Source: JBGAWK01 sp044227665 (GTDB taxonomy: Bacteria; Bacteroidota; Bacteroidia; Chitinophagales; JADIYW01). Taken from it: DNA of 44,632 nucleotides. Positions within the stretch are counted from its first letter, which is position 1, and each line of letters starts with the position of its first letter. Location of the stretch: the NCBI GenBank assembly GCA_044227665.1, contig JBGAWK010000017.1, forward strand, positions 1 to 44,632, read 5' to 3'. Position numbers and translations under genes: made by a program. This document shows positions 1 to 7,343 of this stretch, piece after piece. A model generated the notes under the pieces. It made no database searches. It saw only the letters and a list, made by a program, of their open reading frames with translations, and was not told where the DNA came from.

Positions 1-1
1 A

Positions 2-259
2 CCGGAAAGAGGATCTAATAATTCAAAATTGAAGGTGAGCTTTACAGGTACACCTACCATATCTAATTATTGGATTATAGACCTCGCCGATGATTATAGC
101 TATGCTGTAGTTAGTGACCCATTGAGAACCACTTGTTTTATATTATCCCGAATACCTATCATGGAAGAAACAACTTACCAATATCTATTATCTAAGGCAT
201 CATCCAAAGGAATAGATATTACAAAGTTGAAGAGAACGCAACAAGAAGGTTGTCAATAA
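2..259 (+). CDS. Lipocalin family protein, C-terminal part (5' end outside window)
   Basis: The frame is open to the left edge of the window, so this is the last 85 codons of a gene that starts upstream; the TTG at 29 is not a convincing start. The visible protein holds the last strands of a bacterial lipocalin (Blc-like) barrel: 'KLKVSF', then 'YWIIDLADDYSYAVVSDP', then 'FILSRIPIMEETTYQYLL', and a C-terminal helix region ending in 'LKRTQQEGCQ'. Bacterial Blc lipocalins are usually outer-membrane lipoproteins that bind lipids or fatty acids. The N-terminal signal that would place this one is not visible. The stop is followed by about 78 bp before the polyketide synthase gene on the same strand. 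Confident on family, weak on role. Confidence 0.8.
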   Translation, partial: PERGSNNSKLKVSFTGTPTISNYWIIDLADDYSYAVVSDPLRTTCFILSRIPIMEETTYQYLLSKASSKGIDITKLKRTQQEGCQ

Positions 260-325
260 TTATATAAAATCAATCATACTATAATTTAGAATTAGTAATG
301 GGGAACCTTAAAATCTGATATTCCT

Positions 326-333
326 TATCTTTG
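326..333 (+). promoter_or_regulatory. Bacteroidota -7 promoter element TATCTTTG, just before the PKS start
   Basis: TATCTTTG fits the Bacteroidota consensus TAnnTTTG exactly. It ends only 4 bp before the ATG at 338, so transcription would start at or within a few bases of the start codon and give a nearly leaderless mRNA. I do not see a matching -33 TTTG at the usual spacing. Confidence 0.5.
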
Positions 334-337
334 TGGA

Positions 338-3300
338 ATGTCCGAACAACAGCAACAAATTCAAGAGGTTTTAAAAAAATCTCTGCTCAAGATAAAATCT
401 TTAGAAGCAGAGCTTGCAAAAGCGGCAATTCCGATTTTTGAAGAGGTAGCCATTGTGGGAACTGGCACCCGCTTTCCTGGAGGCATTGATAGTCTTGAAA
501 AATTGTATGACTTATTAAGCAACAAACAAAATACTATTACTGAAATTCCCAAAGATAGATTTGATATAGAAGCATATTATGATACGGATAGCTTCAAAGC
601 AGGCAAAACAAATACGAAGTATGGCTCCTTTTTGCAGGAGGATGTGAGGGCATTCGATGCAGAATTTTTCGACATCACACCACGAGAAGCCAAAAGCATA
701 GATCCTCTGCAAAGGATGATGCTCGAAGTAGTATATGAAGCACTTGAACATGCTGGGATTGCACCTAAAAGTCTCAAAGGCACAACTACAGATGTATTTG
801 TAGCCATCGGCAATAGCGATTACATCCAGGCGAGATTCAGAAGTGGTGATATTACCAAGATGGATGTCTATGATGCTACAGGGATTCCTTTTGCAACGGC
901 AGCAGGCAGAATATCGTATAGTTTTGACTTGCAAGGACAATGTTATGCCCTAGATGCCGCTTGTTCTTCTACACTTGTGGCACTACATCTTGCCTCACAA
1001 AATTTGAGAAATAATCGTTCGGATACCGCTATAGTAATTGCAGCTAATTTGATTTTGACACCTGAATTATATGTAGGATTATCTAAGCTTGGGTCATTGT
1101 CACCATCCGGCAAATGCAAAGCTTTTGATGAACAAGGTGATGGTTATGTACGAGGTGAAGGCTGTGGAGTTCTTTTGCTCAAAAGAACTAAAGATGCAAT
1201 AAAAGAAAACTTAAACATTTATGCATTAGTCAAAGGTACAGCTATAAAACACGATGGCACTAGCAATGGTTTTACTGCGCCAAATCCTGTAGCGCAACAG
1301 TCGGTAATAAAAGATGCTATAAAAGATGCTGGCTGCCAACCCAATGATGTAGTATTTGTAGAAGCACATGGTATAGGCAATAAACTTACTGATGGCATGG
1401 AGTTACAGGCGATTAGTAATGGATATAGCAGAACGCCAAAATATGTAGGCTCCGTAAAACCCAATATAGGCCATTTGGAAGCAGCCACAGGCATGGCAAT
1501 GATACAGAAAGTTTTACTATCCTTAGAACATAAGACTATATTTCCAAACTTGTATTTTGATACACCCAATACAGACGTAGATTGGCAACACTTACAACTG
1601 AAAGTAGCTAAAGATTGCTTATCTACCTCTATAGAAAAACCTTTATTGATGGCTGTAAACCTCAGTGGATATAGCGGCACAAATACGCACGCCATCTTCC
1701 AAGAGCCACCGCAAAGAACAGAGAGTATTGGGAAAGAAGATACCTTTTTGTTTACGCTGAGTACCAAAACGGAGGCTGCACTGCAACAACTTTGTGAGCA
1801 GTACATCAAAAGTGACAATTGGAAGCAGAACTTGCATAAAACCTGTTATACCTTACAAAAAGGAAGAAATCATTACGAACACAGGCTTTCGGTAGTGGCA
1901 CAAGATGCAGATTCTATATCACATGCAATTTCTTCCTATCTCGAAGCTGGAAAATCTAAGCATCTCACGTATAGTTCTGAACTAAAAAAAGCAGAATTGG
2001 CGTTCCTCTTCACCGGACAAGGATCTCAGTACTTTGAGATGGGAAAATATCTATTTCTACATAGTACTTATTTTAAAGAAAAAGTAGAAGAATGTAACCA
2101 GCTATTGCAAAAAAATTCAGACATAGATATCCTATCCATCATTTATGGAGATATTGCAAATACAGATATAATTCATCAAACTGCCTACACCCAGCCCGCA
2201 TTATTTGTACTAGAATATGCCGTAGCACAATTATGTATAAAAATGGGCATAAGGCCTTCCGTTCTAGCGGGACATAGTATAGGTGAGTATGTGGCATTGA
2301 CTATCAGCGGTGCCTTGATATTAGAAGATGCCCTAAAAATTGTGGCAGAAAGAGGAAGACTGATGCAATCACTTCCTTCAGATGAAGGTGCTATGCTTGC
2401 TGTATTAAGCTCTCGGGATACTATTGCTGCTTATTTAGATCAGATTGATATTGCTGCAATTAACAGCCCAAATATGTTAACAGTTTCTGGAACAAAAGAA
2501 AAAATAACAGAATTTTCTAATACCCTTAAAGCTAACAACATAAAAACTGTAGCACTTAGTGTATCACATGCGTTCCATTCCTCATTGATGGATTCTATTT
2601 TAGCACAGTTTGAAAGCTATGTATCACAGTTTGAAATCCATGCAATGCAAATTCCTGTAATTTCAAATCTAGATGGGATTACATTACATACTTCTGATTT
2701 GACACCCAGCTATTTTAGCCGACAGCTAAGGGGCACTGTAAGGTTTTTAGATAATATAAATACAATTTCTTCTGAATATGATATAAATACTTTTGTAGAA
2801 TGTGGTCCAAATCCCACATTGTTGGGGTTCGTAAAATCCTCCCTCAATACCTCTCCTATATTAATAGCTCCTTTGAAAAAAGATGTTGATGGTGGTCTGC
2901 AATGGTGGTCTGCAATGGCTCAACTTTATCATCAAGGTTATGACATAGATTGGCAGCAATGGTATCTAGGAAATGTCATCTTGCCGTTAGATACGTTACC
3001 TACTTATCCTTGGCAGCGGAAAATATTTTGGGAAAATCCTGTAAGAAACACTACATTTTTTGAAAATAATTCTATAAAAACAGATACATCAGATATTCCC
3101 AAAATAAGCATAAGCAAAGAAAATCTTATGGCTATAATGCAGTTGGAAGCAGCACACGTATTGGGATTAGAGCCTGGGCAGAAGGTAGATATTACTAAGC
3201 CTTTGCGTGAGCAGGGTTTTGATTCCATGATGTCAGGCGAGTATCTTTCTAGAATAGAAAAGCATCTCCATACCACTTTGGAAATGTCGCTTATTCACCT

Positions 3301-3511
3301 GTACGGAACGCTGGAATTACTACACAGGCATTTTATAGACACTTATTTTGGAGGTGGTGAGGTAGCACCAAATACGGCTGTGACGATGAATGATATCATG
3401 TTTGGTGGAGATATTGCAAATACATACATTCAGGAAGATTGGCATAATATCAAAGATGAAGATGCGTGGTGGCTAAAGATGTACAAAAAAATAGACAGGA
3501 AATTTTCTTAA
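338..3511 (+). CDS. Type I polyketide synthase, single KS-AT-ACP module
   Basis: 1057 aa. Residues 1-30 are a charged, probably coiled-coil N-terminus like a PKS docking segment. A ketosynthase follows (about 33-460): active-site Cys209 in 'DAACSST', His344 in 'EAHGIGN' and His379 in 'NIGHLEAATG'. The acyltransferase (about 553-850) has Ser647 in 'GHSIGE' and 'HAFH' at 744-747, the signature of malonyl-CoA selectivity. The acyl carrier protein (about 930-1000) has the phosphopantetheine Ser963 in 'GFDSM'. About 55 aa follow the ACP without a recognised domain. There is no reductive domain and no thioesterase, so it can extend a chain once but cannot reduce or release it alone. The usual HGTGT of the KS is HGIGN here, although the catalytic His is kept. 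Product unknown. The thiolase downstream lies 90 bp away with its own start. The KS-AT-ACP assignment is secure. Confidence 0.95.
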   Translation: MSEQQQQIQEVLKKSLLKIKSLEAELAKAAIPIFEEVAIVGTGTRFPGGIDSLEKLYDLLSNKQNTITEIPKDRFDIEAYYDTDSFKAGKTNTKYGSFLQEDVRAFDAEFFDITPREAKSIDPLQRMMLEVVYEALEHAGIAPKSLKGTTTDVFVAIGNSDYIQARFRSGDITKMDVYDATGIPFATAAGRISYSFDLQGQCYALDAACSSTLVALHLASQNLRNNRSDTAIVIAANLILTPELYVGLSKLGSLSPSGKCKAFDEQGDGYVRGEGCGVLLLKRTKDAIKENLNIYALVKGTAIKHDGTSNGFTAPNPVAQQSVIKDAIKDAGCQPNDVVFVEAHGIGNKLTDGMELQAISNGYSRTPKYVGSVKPNIGHLEAATGMAMIQKVLLSLEHKTIFPNLYFDTPNTDVDWQHLQLKVAKDCLSTSIEKPLLMAVNLSGYSGTNTHAIFQEPPQRTESIGKEDTFLFTLSTKTEAALQQLCEQYIKSDNWKQNLHKTCYTLQKGRNHYEHRLSVVAQDADSISHAISSYLEAGKSKHLTYSSELKKAELAFLFTGQGSQYFEMGKYLFLHSTYFKEKVEECNQLLQKNSDIDILSIIYGDIANTDIIHQTAYTQPALFVLEYAVAQLCIKMGIRPSVLAGHSIGEYVALTISGALILEDALKIVAERGRLMQSLPSDEGAMLAVLSSRDTIAAYLDQIDIAAINSPNMLTVSGTKEKITEFSNTLKANNIKTVALSVSHAFHSSLMDSILAQFESYVSQFEIHAMQIPVISNLDGITLHTSDLTPSYFSRQLRGTVRFLDNINTISSEYDINTFVECGPNPTLLGFVKSSLNTSPILIAPLKKDVDGGLQWWSAMAQLYHQGYDIDWQQWYLGNVILPLDTLPTYPWQRKIFWENPVRNTTFFENNSIKTDTSDIPKISISKENLMAIMQLEAAHVLGLEPGQKVDITKPLREQGFDSMMSGEYLSRIEKHLHTTLEMSLIHLYGTLELLHRHFIDTYFGGGEVAPNTAVTMNDIMFGGDIANTYIQEDWHNIKDEDAWWLKMYKKIDRKFS

Positions 3512-3553
3512 CTTTTTCCATTGTTAAAACGTTACATCACAAAGTATCTTACT

Positions 3554-3571
3554 TTATAATTTTTATTATAA
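3554..3571 (+). promoter_or_regulatory. A/T-only inverted repeat between PKS and thiolase
   Basis: TTATAAT (3554-3560), loop TTTT, ATTATAA (3565-3571): a perfect 7-bp inverted repeat about 30 bp before the thiolase ATG. It could be a weak terminator after the PKS, an operator, or chance in A/T-rich DNA. Confidence 0.3.
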
Positions 3572-3601
3572 CTAATTTTACAAAAAATATTTTTTTTGCA
3601 A

Positions 3602-4777
3602 ATGAATAAAGTATATATAGTGTCTATGGCACGTACGCCCATAGGAAGCCTTTCAGGTAGTTTGTCGGCATTAAGTGCTATAGAATTAGGTACTCAGAGT
3701 ATATCAAAAGCTGTAGAAAGGGCAGGCATCAGTGGAGATACTGTCGAAGAAGTGATTATGGGCAATGTTATTCAGGCCAATACGGGGCAGGCACCGGCAC
3801 GTCAGGCAGCATTAGGAGCAGGGATACATGTCAATGCTACATGCTCTACCATAAACAAAGTTTGTGCATCAGGGATGAAGGCAGTGATATTAGGAGCGCA
3901 GTCCATAATGCTCGGTGATAAAGATGTAGTAGTAGCAGGAGGAATGGAGAGTATGACTAGGGCACCCTATATGCTCGACAACGCTAGAAATGGCTATCGC
4001 TATGGCAATGGTGCTGTCGTAGATGCTATAGTAAGAGATGCTTTGCAAGATCCTTATTCCAAAGAGATGATGGGCAGCAGTGGCGATAGGTGTGCTGCTA
4101 AGTTCAACTTCACTCGTGAAGATCAAGATGCTTTTGCGATAGAATCTTATAGAAGAGCAACAGAAGCATACAAAAATGGGGTTTTCAAAAACGAACTTTT
4201 TGATGTGGAAATCAAAGGTCGCGGAGAAAGTACTTTTGTCACAGAAGATGAAGAATATAAGAAACTAAGACCTGAAAAGATAGCTTCCCTAAAACCTGCT
4301 TTTGGCAAAGAAGGTACGGTTACGGCTGTAAACGCCTCAAAAATCAACGATGGTGCCGCAGCATTCGTATTGATGAGTGAAGAGAAAGTAAAAGAATTGG
4401 GTGTGACACCAATAGCTGCTATCATAGGATATGCAGATGCGGAACAAGCTCCCGATGATTTTACCACCACTCCCGCATTAGCCATACCCAAGGCTCTAAA
4501 AAGAGCTGGACTTTCTTTGGAAGATATAGAGTATTTTGAGATTAATGAGGCTTTCTCTAACGTTACTATGGCGAACACAAAACTTCTAGGACTAGATCCT
4601 GAGAAGGTTAATGCCTTTGGAGGAGCTGTTGCGCTGGGTCATCCAGTAGGTGCATCAGGGGCAAGAATCATCGCCACATTGATATCTGTGCTTTCACATC
4701 ACCAAGCACGCTACGGTGTTGCTGCGATATGTAATGGCGGTGGCGGTGCTAGTGCGATAATCATAGAAAAATTATAA
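3602..4777 (+). CDS. Acetyl-CoA C-acyltransferase (thiolase)
   Basis: 391 aa from the ATG at 3602, which gives the classic thiolase start 'MNKVYIVSMARTPIG'; an in-frame TTG two codons upstream is less likely. All catalytic parts are visible: the nucleophilic Cys in 'NKVCASGMKA', the C-terminal 'NEAF', the His in 'GGAVALGHPVGASG', and the second Cys in 'CNGGGGAS'. The last motif differs a little from the common 'CIGGGQG'. Thiolases either condense two acetyl-CoA or cleave 3-ketoacyl-CoA. The sequence alone does not tell biosynthetic from degradative use, so no symbol is given. It lies after a PKS, but nothing proves a shared pathway. The SlyD-like gene follows 42 bp downstream and may be cotranscribed. 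Confidence 0.95.
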   Translation: MNKVYIVSMARTPIGSLSGSLSALSAIELGTQSISKAVERAGISGDTVEEVIMGNVIQANTGQAPARQAALGAGIHVNATCSTINKVCASGMKAVILGAQSIMLGDKDVVVAGGMESMTRAPYMLDNARNGYRYGNGAVVDAIVRDALQDPYSKEMMGSSGDRCAAKFNFTREDQDAFAIESYRRATEAYKNGVFKNELFDVEIKGRGESTFVTEDEEYKKLRPEKIASLKPAFGKEGTVTAVNASKINDGAAAFVLMSEEKVKELGVTPIAAIIGYADAEQAPDDFTTTPALAIPKALKRAGLSLEDIEYFEINEAFSNVTMANTKLLGLDPEKVNAFGGAVALGHPVGASGARIIATLISVLSHHQARYGVAAICNGGGGASAIIIEKL

Positions 4778-4819
4778 ACTATATCCCGACATAGGATAAT
4801 AAATATTTAAAATAATAAA

Positions 4820-5332
4820 ATGCAAGTAGGAAAAAACAAAGTAGTTGCAGTACATTATGTGCTTCAGGTACAGCATGAAGACACAATGGTAGTAGCGGAT
4901 AAATCTGAGCTGGAGAAACCGCTCACTTATTTACATGGCTCTGGAATGTTATTGCCCGATTTTGAAAAAAACTTGGAAGGCAAAGTATCAGGTGATGCCT
5001 TTAGCTTCTCTATTACAGCTTCTAATGGCTACGGAGAATATAGTGAAGATGATGTCGTACAGATTCCCAAAGCCAGCTTTTTAGACAAAGACGGCAATTT
5101 TGACAATGAAAATATTCGACCTGGTGCGCTTCTCCCTATGCAAGACAATCAGGGCAATAATTTCCAAGGTCTTGTAGTGGAAATTAATGAAGACACAGTA
5201 ATCATGGACTTCAATCATCCTTTAGCAGGCAAGGACTTGCATTTTAGTGGTTCGGTAGCTACAGTCCGTGAAGCAAGTGCAGAAGAGATTGCACATGGAC
5301 ACGTACATGGCCCCGATGGACATCATCACTAA
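4820..5332 (+). CDS. slyD: SlyD-like FKBP-type peptidyl-prolyl cis-trans isomerase
   Basis: 170 aa with no signal peptide, so cytoplasmic. The N-terminus carries the FKBP core ('VVAVHYVLQV', 'LTYLHGSGMLLPDFEKNLEG'). The inserted-in-flap chaperone domain follows ('YGEYSEDDVVQIPKASF' to 'VVEINEDTVIMDFNHPLAGK'), where 'DFNHPLAGKDLHF' is the best diagnostic of the SlyD branch. The C-terminus is His-rich ('HGHVHGPDGHHH'), as in metal-binding SlyD proteins that deliver nickel or act as folding helpers. It sits 42 bp after the thiolase on the same strand. The DNA after the stop is non-coding on this strand and leads into the hydrolase remnants of the minus strand. Confidence 0.9.
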   Translation: MQVGKNKVVAVHYVLQVQHEDTMVVADKSELEKPLTYLHGSGMLLPDFEKNLEGKVSGDAFSFSITASNGYGEYSEDDVVQIPKASFLDKDGNFDNENIRPGALLPMQDNQGNNFQGLVVEINEDTVIMDFNHPLAGKDLHFSGSVATVREASAEEIAHGHVHGPDGHHH

Positions 5333-5362
5333 GTTTTTACTCCCTTAATAATTACAATAGGC

Positions 5363-5524
5363 TTAGGCGATGCGGGATAGGTTCGTAGGTATTGGGTCGC
5401 TGGTATGGGCATAGTCGTGCAACACCCCCCCTCCTAAGGCTATCAGATTGGGCTTCATCTTCTCTGTCGCTTGGCTATAAGGAACTAGCCTGTCTTGCTG
5501 CCCATATATTGTGGGAGTAGTCAT
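5363..5524 (-). pseudogene. Broken fragment of an alpha/beta hydrolase, acid-residue region
   Basis: Read on the minus strand, the 53-codon frame starts 'MTTPTIYGQQDRLVPYSQAT'. This matches residues 405-428 of the complete hydrolase nearby ('IPTFIMHGQKDRLVPYSQST'), including the catalytic Asp in 'QDRLVP'. After about 30 codons the similarity is lost; a neighbouring frame reads 'NTYEPIPHRLSLL', weakly like the following hydrolase segment, suggesting a frameshift. There is no nucleophile or oxyanion region, so it cannot be an enzyme. It starts 3 bp after the stop of the second lipoprotein. It is more diverged from the intact hydrolase than the other fragment at 6380-6490, so it came from an older or different copy. 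Confidence 0.65.
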
Positions 5525-5527
5525 AGC

Positions 5528-6370
5528 TTACTCCCAAATAAGTTTGAAATAATTGTGTTCATCGGAAGCATTCATTTTTACGACTAAATTATTTTCAACT
5601 TGATAATTATAATCTTGCGATTTATAAATTGTACCCAAAGCAGCAATACTTTCAAAGTTTTTTACCAGATTCTTATTGGGTACATTACAATAGTACCCAT
5701 TGATTCCCAACACATATAAGGGTTCTATTGGTGCTCCATACTTACTGTTTTTAAAAGAAATCATATCCTTATCAAGAGTGTTTTGATATGGAATATATTT
5801 ATTAAAGGGTATATCGGTATATTCAGCCTTCACGGTATTTTCTCTATATTCTGGTATGCCAAAAAATGGATTTACGTAATAATATGAAATATCTATACTT
5901 GTCATATTGTTGTTTTCATATTTAAAATTGTATTGATTGTACTTTGATATAAAATACATGATTATATTATTGTAACATCTAATCAAATCATTCCCTTCAT
6001 AAATATATTCATATATTACAGAAATAATTTCATCTCGTATGTTATTATATTCGTATAATTTATAAATTCTATTGCCTTTTATATTTACCCTAAGCACAGC
6101 ATTTATTATATTGTCATTGACATTCCAAAAATAATTTAACTCTATTAAAGTGTCGTTTATTTTAGAAATATGGACTATTTTCTCATTATTTGCATACACA
6201 TCAGTAAGAAAATTATCATTATTATACTTATATGAAAGTGACAGGTTTAAGCTGTCGTTTATAATTTTTTGATATTCTCTAATTCTATATTGTTTTGATG
6301 ATACATCTTCCTCACATTTTTTGCAGCTTATTATGTATAGGCAACAAATTATTATTATAAAATTTTTCAT
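5528..6370 (-). CDS. Putative lipoprotein of unknown function, paralogue B
   Basis: 280 aa. The N-terminus 'MKNFIIIICCLYIISCKKCEE' is a lipoprotein signal with lipobox Cys at 'IISC'. The rest is rich in Asn, Tyr and Ile and looks like a beta-rich YD-like or DUF4595-like protein, with strand pairs such as 'LSLSYKYNNDN', 'ISKINDTLIELNYFW' and 'NAVLRVNIKGNRIYKLYEY'. It is clearly paralogous to the next gene upstream (6487-7338): both share 'NNEKI', 'SKIND', 'ELNYFW', 'NAVLRV', 'KYIP.QNTLD' and 'GINGYYC/GINDFYC'. It ends in 'FKLIWE', while the paralogue ends in 'YNLYWE'. It is probably cotranscribed with the hydrolase and paralogue A, and is expected on an outer-membrane or periplasmic face. Function not recognised. 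Confidence 0.8.
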   Translation of the reverse strand: MKNFIIIICCLYIISCKKCEEDVSSKQYRIREYQKIINDSLNLSLSYKYNNDNFLTDVYANNEKIVHISKINDTLIELNYFWNVNDNIINAVLRVNIKGNRIYKLYEYNNIRDEIISVIYEYIYEGNDLIRCYNNIIMYFISKYNQYNFKYENNNMTSIDISYYYVNPFFGIPEYRENTVKAEYTDIPFNKYIPYQNTLDKDMISFKNSKYGAPIEPLYVLGINGYYCNVPNKNLVKNFESIAALGTIYKSQDYNYQVENNLVVKMNASDEHNYFKLIWE

Positions 6371-6379
6371 GGTGATGTA

Positions 6380-6490
6380 TTATAAATGACCGTTAAACCA
6401 TCTTGTAATATCTGTGCGTACAGTATTCATACTGCCACCGGCAAATCCATGATCTGCCAAAGGGTATCGTTTTATGAGGTGCTTTTTCAT
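6380..6490 (-). pseudogene. Duplicated 3' tail of the hydrolase gene (36 codons)
   Basis: On the minus strand this reads 'MKKHLIKRYPLADHGFAGGS' followed by 'MNTVRTDITRWFNGHL' and a stop. It is almost identical to the last 33 residues of the intact hydrolase (458-490), including catalytic His of 'DHGF'. At DNA level 6386-6482 matches 7350-7446 at 93 of 97 positions. Its ATG overlaps the TGA of lipoprotein A (ATGA at 6487-6490), so it could be translated by coupling, but 36 residues without the rest of the fold are unlikely to work. Best read as debris from a tandem duplication of [hydrolase tail + lipoprotein]. Confidence 0.8.
6386..6482. repeat. Direct repeat copy 2 of the hydrolase 3' end (97 bp)
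   Basis: This copy matches 7350-7446 without gaps, with 4 mismatches. The spacing of 964 bp is about the length of one lipoprotein gene plus the tail, which fits a tandem duplication. Confidence 0.85.
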
Positions 6491-7338
6491 TCCCAATATA
6501 GATTATAATAGTTTTGATTATTAGATTTTATTTTTGTAATTGTATCATTTATCACGTCATAGGTATAATTATAATTCAATTGTTGTTTACCTCCAAGTAA
6601 ATCTAGAATTTCAAAGTTTTTTACTAAATTTTTATTAGGTTTTATACAGTAAAAGTCATTTATACCTAATATGTATAATGGATTAAGGATTGCTCCGTAT
6701 TTACCACTCTTGAAAATGATTAAATTAAAATCTAAAGTATTTTGAAACGGTATATATTTATTAAATTTTGTATCAGAATATTCGGCATATAATGTATCCT
6801 CTTTATTTCTACGTATCCCTAATAATAAATCATTGTAATAATAGGATGTTTTATAAGAAGTTAGATTGCCACTTTCAATATTAAAATCATACTGATTCAC
6901 ATCAGAAATGTAATAAATTTGTGAATAATTTATTGCGTTATTGAATACTTCATCTATATAATTGTATACAAATTTTATTTCTTTTACTTCATTACTGACT
7001 TTGTTGTATTCATAGATTCTATTTATTCTTTTTCCCTCAACATCTACTCTAAGTACAGCATTAGCTCTAATATTATTTGAATTCCAAAAATAATTCAACT
7101 CAAGGAGTGAGTCATTTATTTTAGAATAGCTTATAATTTTCTCATTATTCATTAATATGGAAATTAATTCATTATCTTGAGAATATTTGAATGTAAAATC
7201 AATTTTTTTTAAGTCCGTCGTAATAAAATCAAATTTTTTAAGCCGAAATTCTCTTATTAAATATGGTTTATCAAAAGTATCTGATTCTTTACAATTTGTA
7301 AAAAATAACATGATACTTATTATGATTATAGATCTCAT
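6487..7338 (-). CDS. Putative lipoprotein of unknown function, paralogue A
   Basis: 283 aa. The signal 'MRSIIIISIMLFFTNCKESD' has its lipobox Cys in 'FTNC'. The mature part repeats the pattern of paralogue B (5528-6370): 'FTFKYSQDNELISILMNNEK', 'SKINDSLLELNYFW', 'NAVLRVDVEGKRINRIYEYN', 'KYIPFQNTLDFNL' and 'YILGINDFYC'. The start lies only 5 bp after the hydrolase stop, so the two are very likely one transcript and possibly translationally coupled. The two paralogues are well diverged in protein while the intervening hydrolase tails differ at only 4 of 97 bases. Either the lipoproteins evolve fast or the tails were homogenised by gene conversion. Function not recognised. Confidence 0.8.
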   Translation of the reverse strand: MRSIIIISIMLFFTNCKESDTFDKPYLIREFRLKKFDFITTDLKKIDFTFKYSQDNELISILMNNEKIISYSKINDSLLELNYFWNSNNIRANAVLRVDVEGKRINRIYEYNKVSNEVKEIKFVYNYIDEVFNNAINYSQIYYISDVNQYDFNIESGNLTSYKTSYYYNDLLLGIRRNKEDTLYAEYSDTKFNKYIPFQNTLDFNLIIFKSGKYGAILNPLYILGINDFYCIKPNKNLVKNFEILDLLGGKQQLNYNYTYDVINDTITKIKSNNQNYYNLYWE

Positions 7339-7343
7339 AGTAA

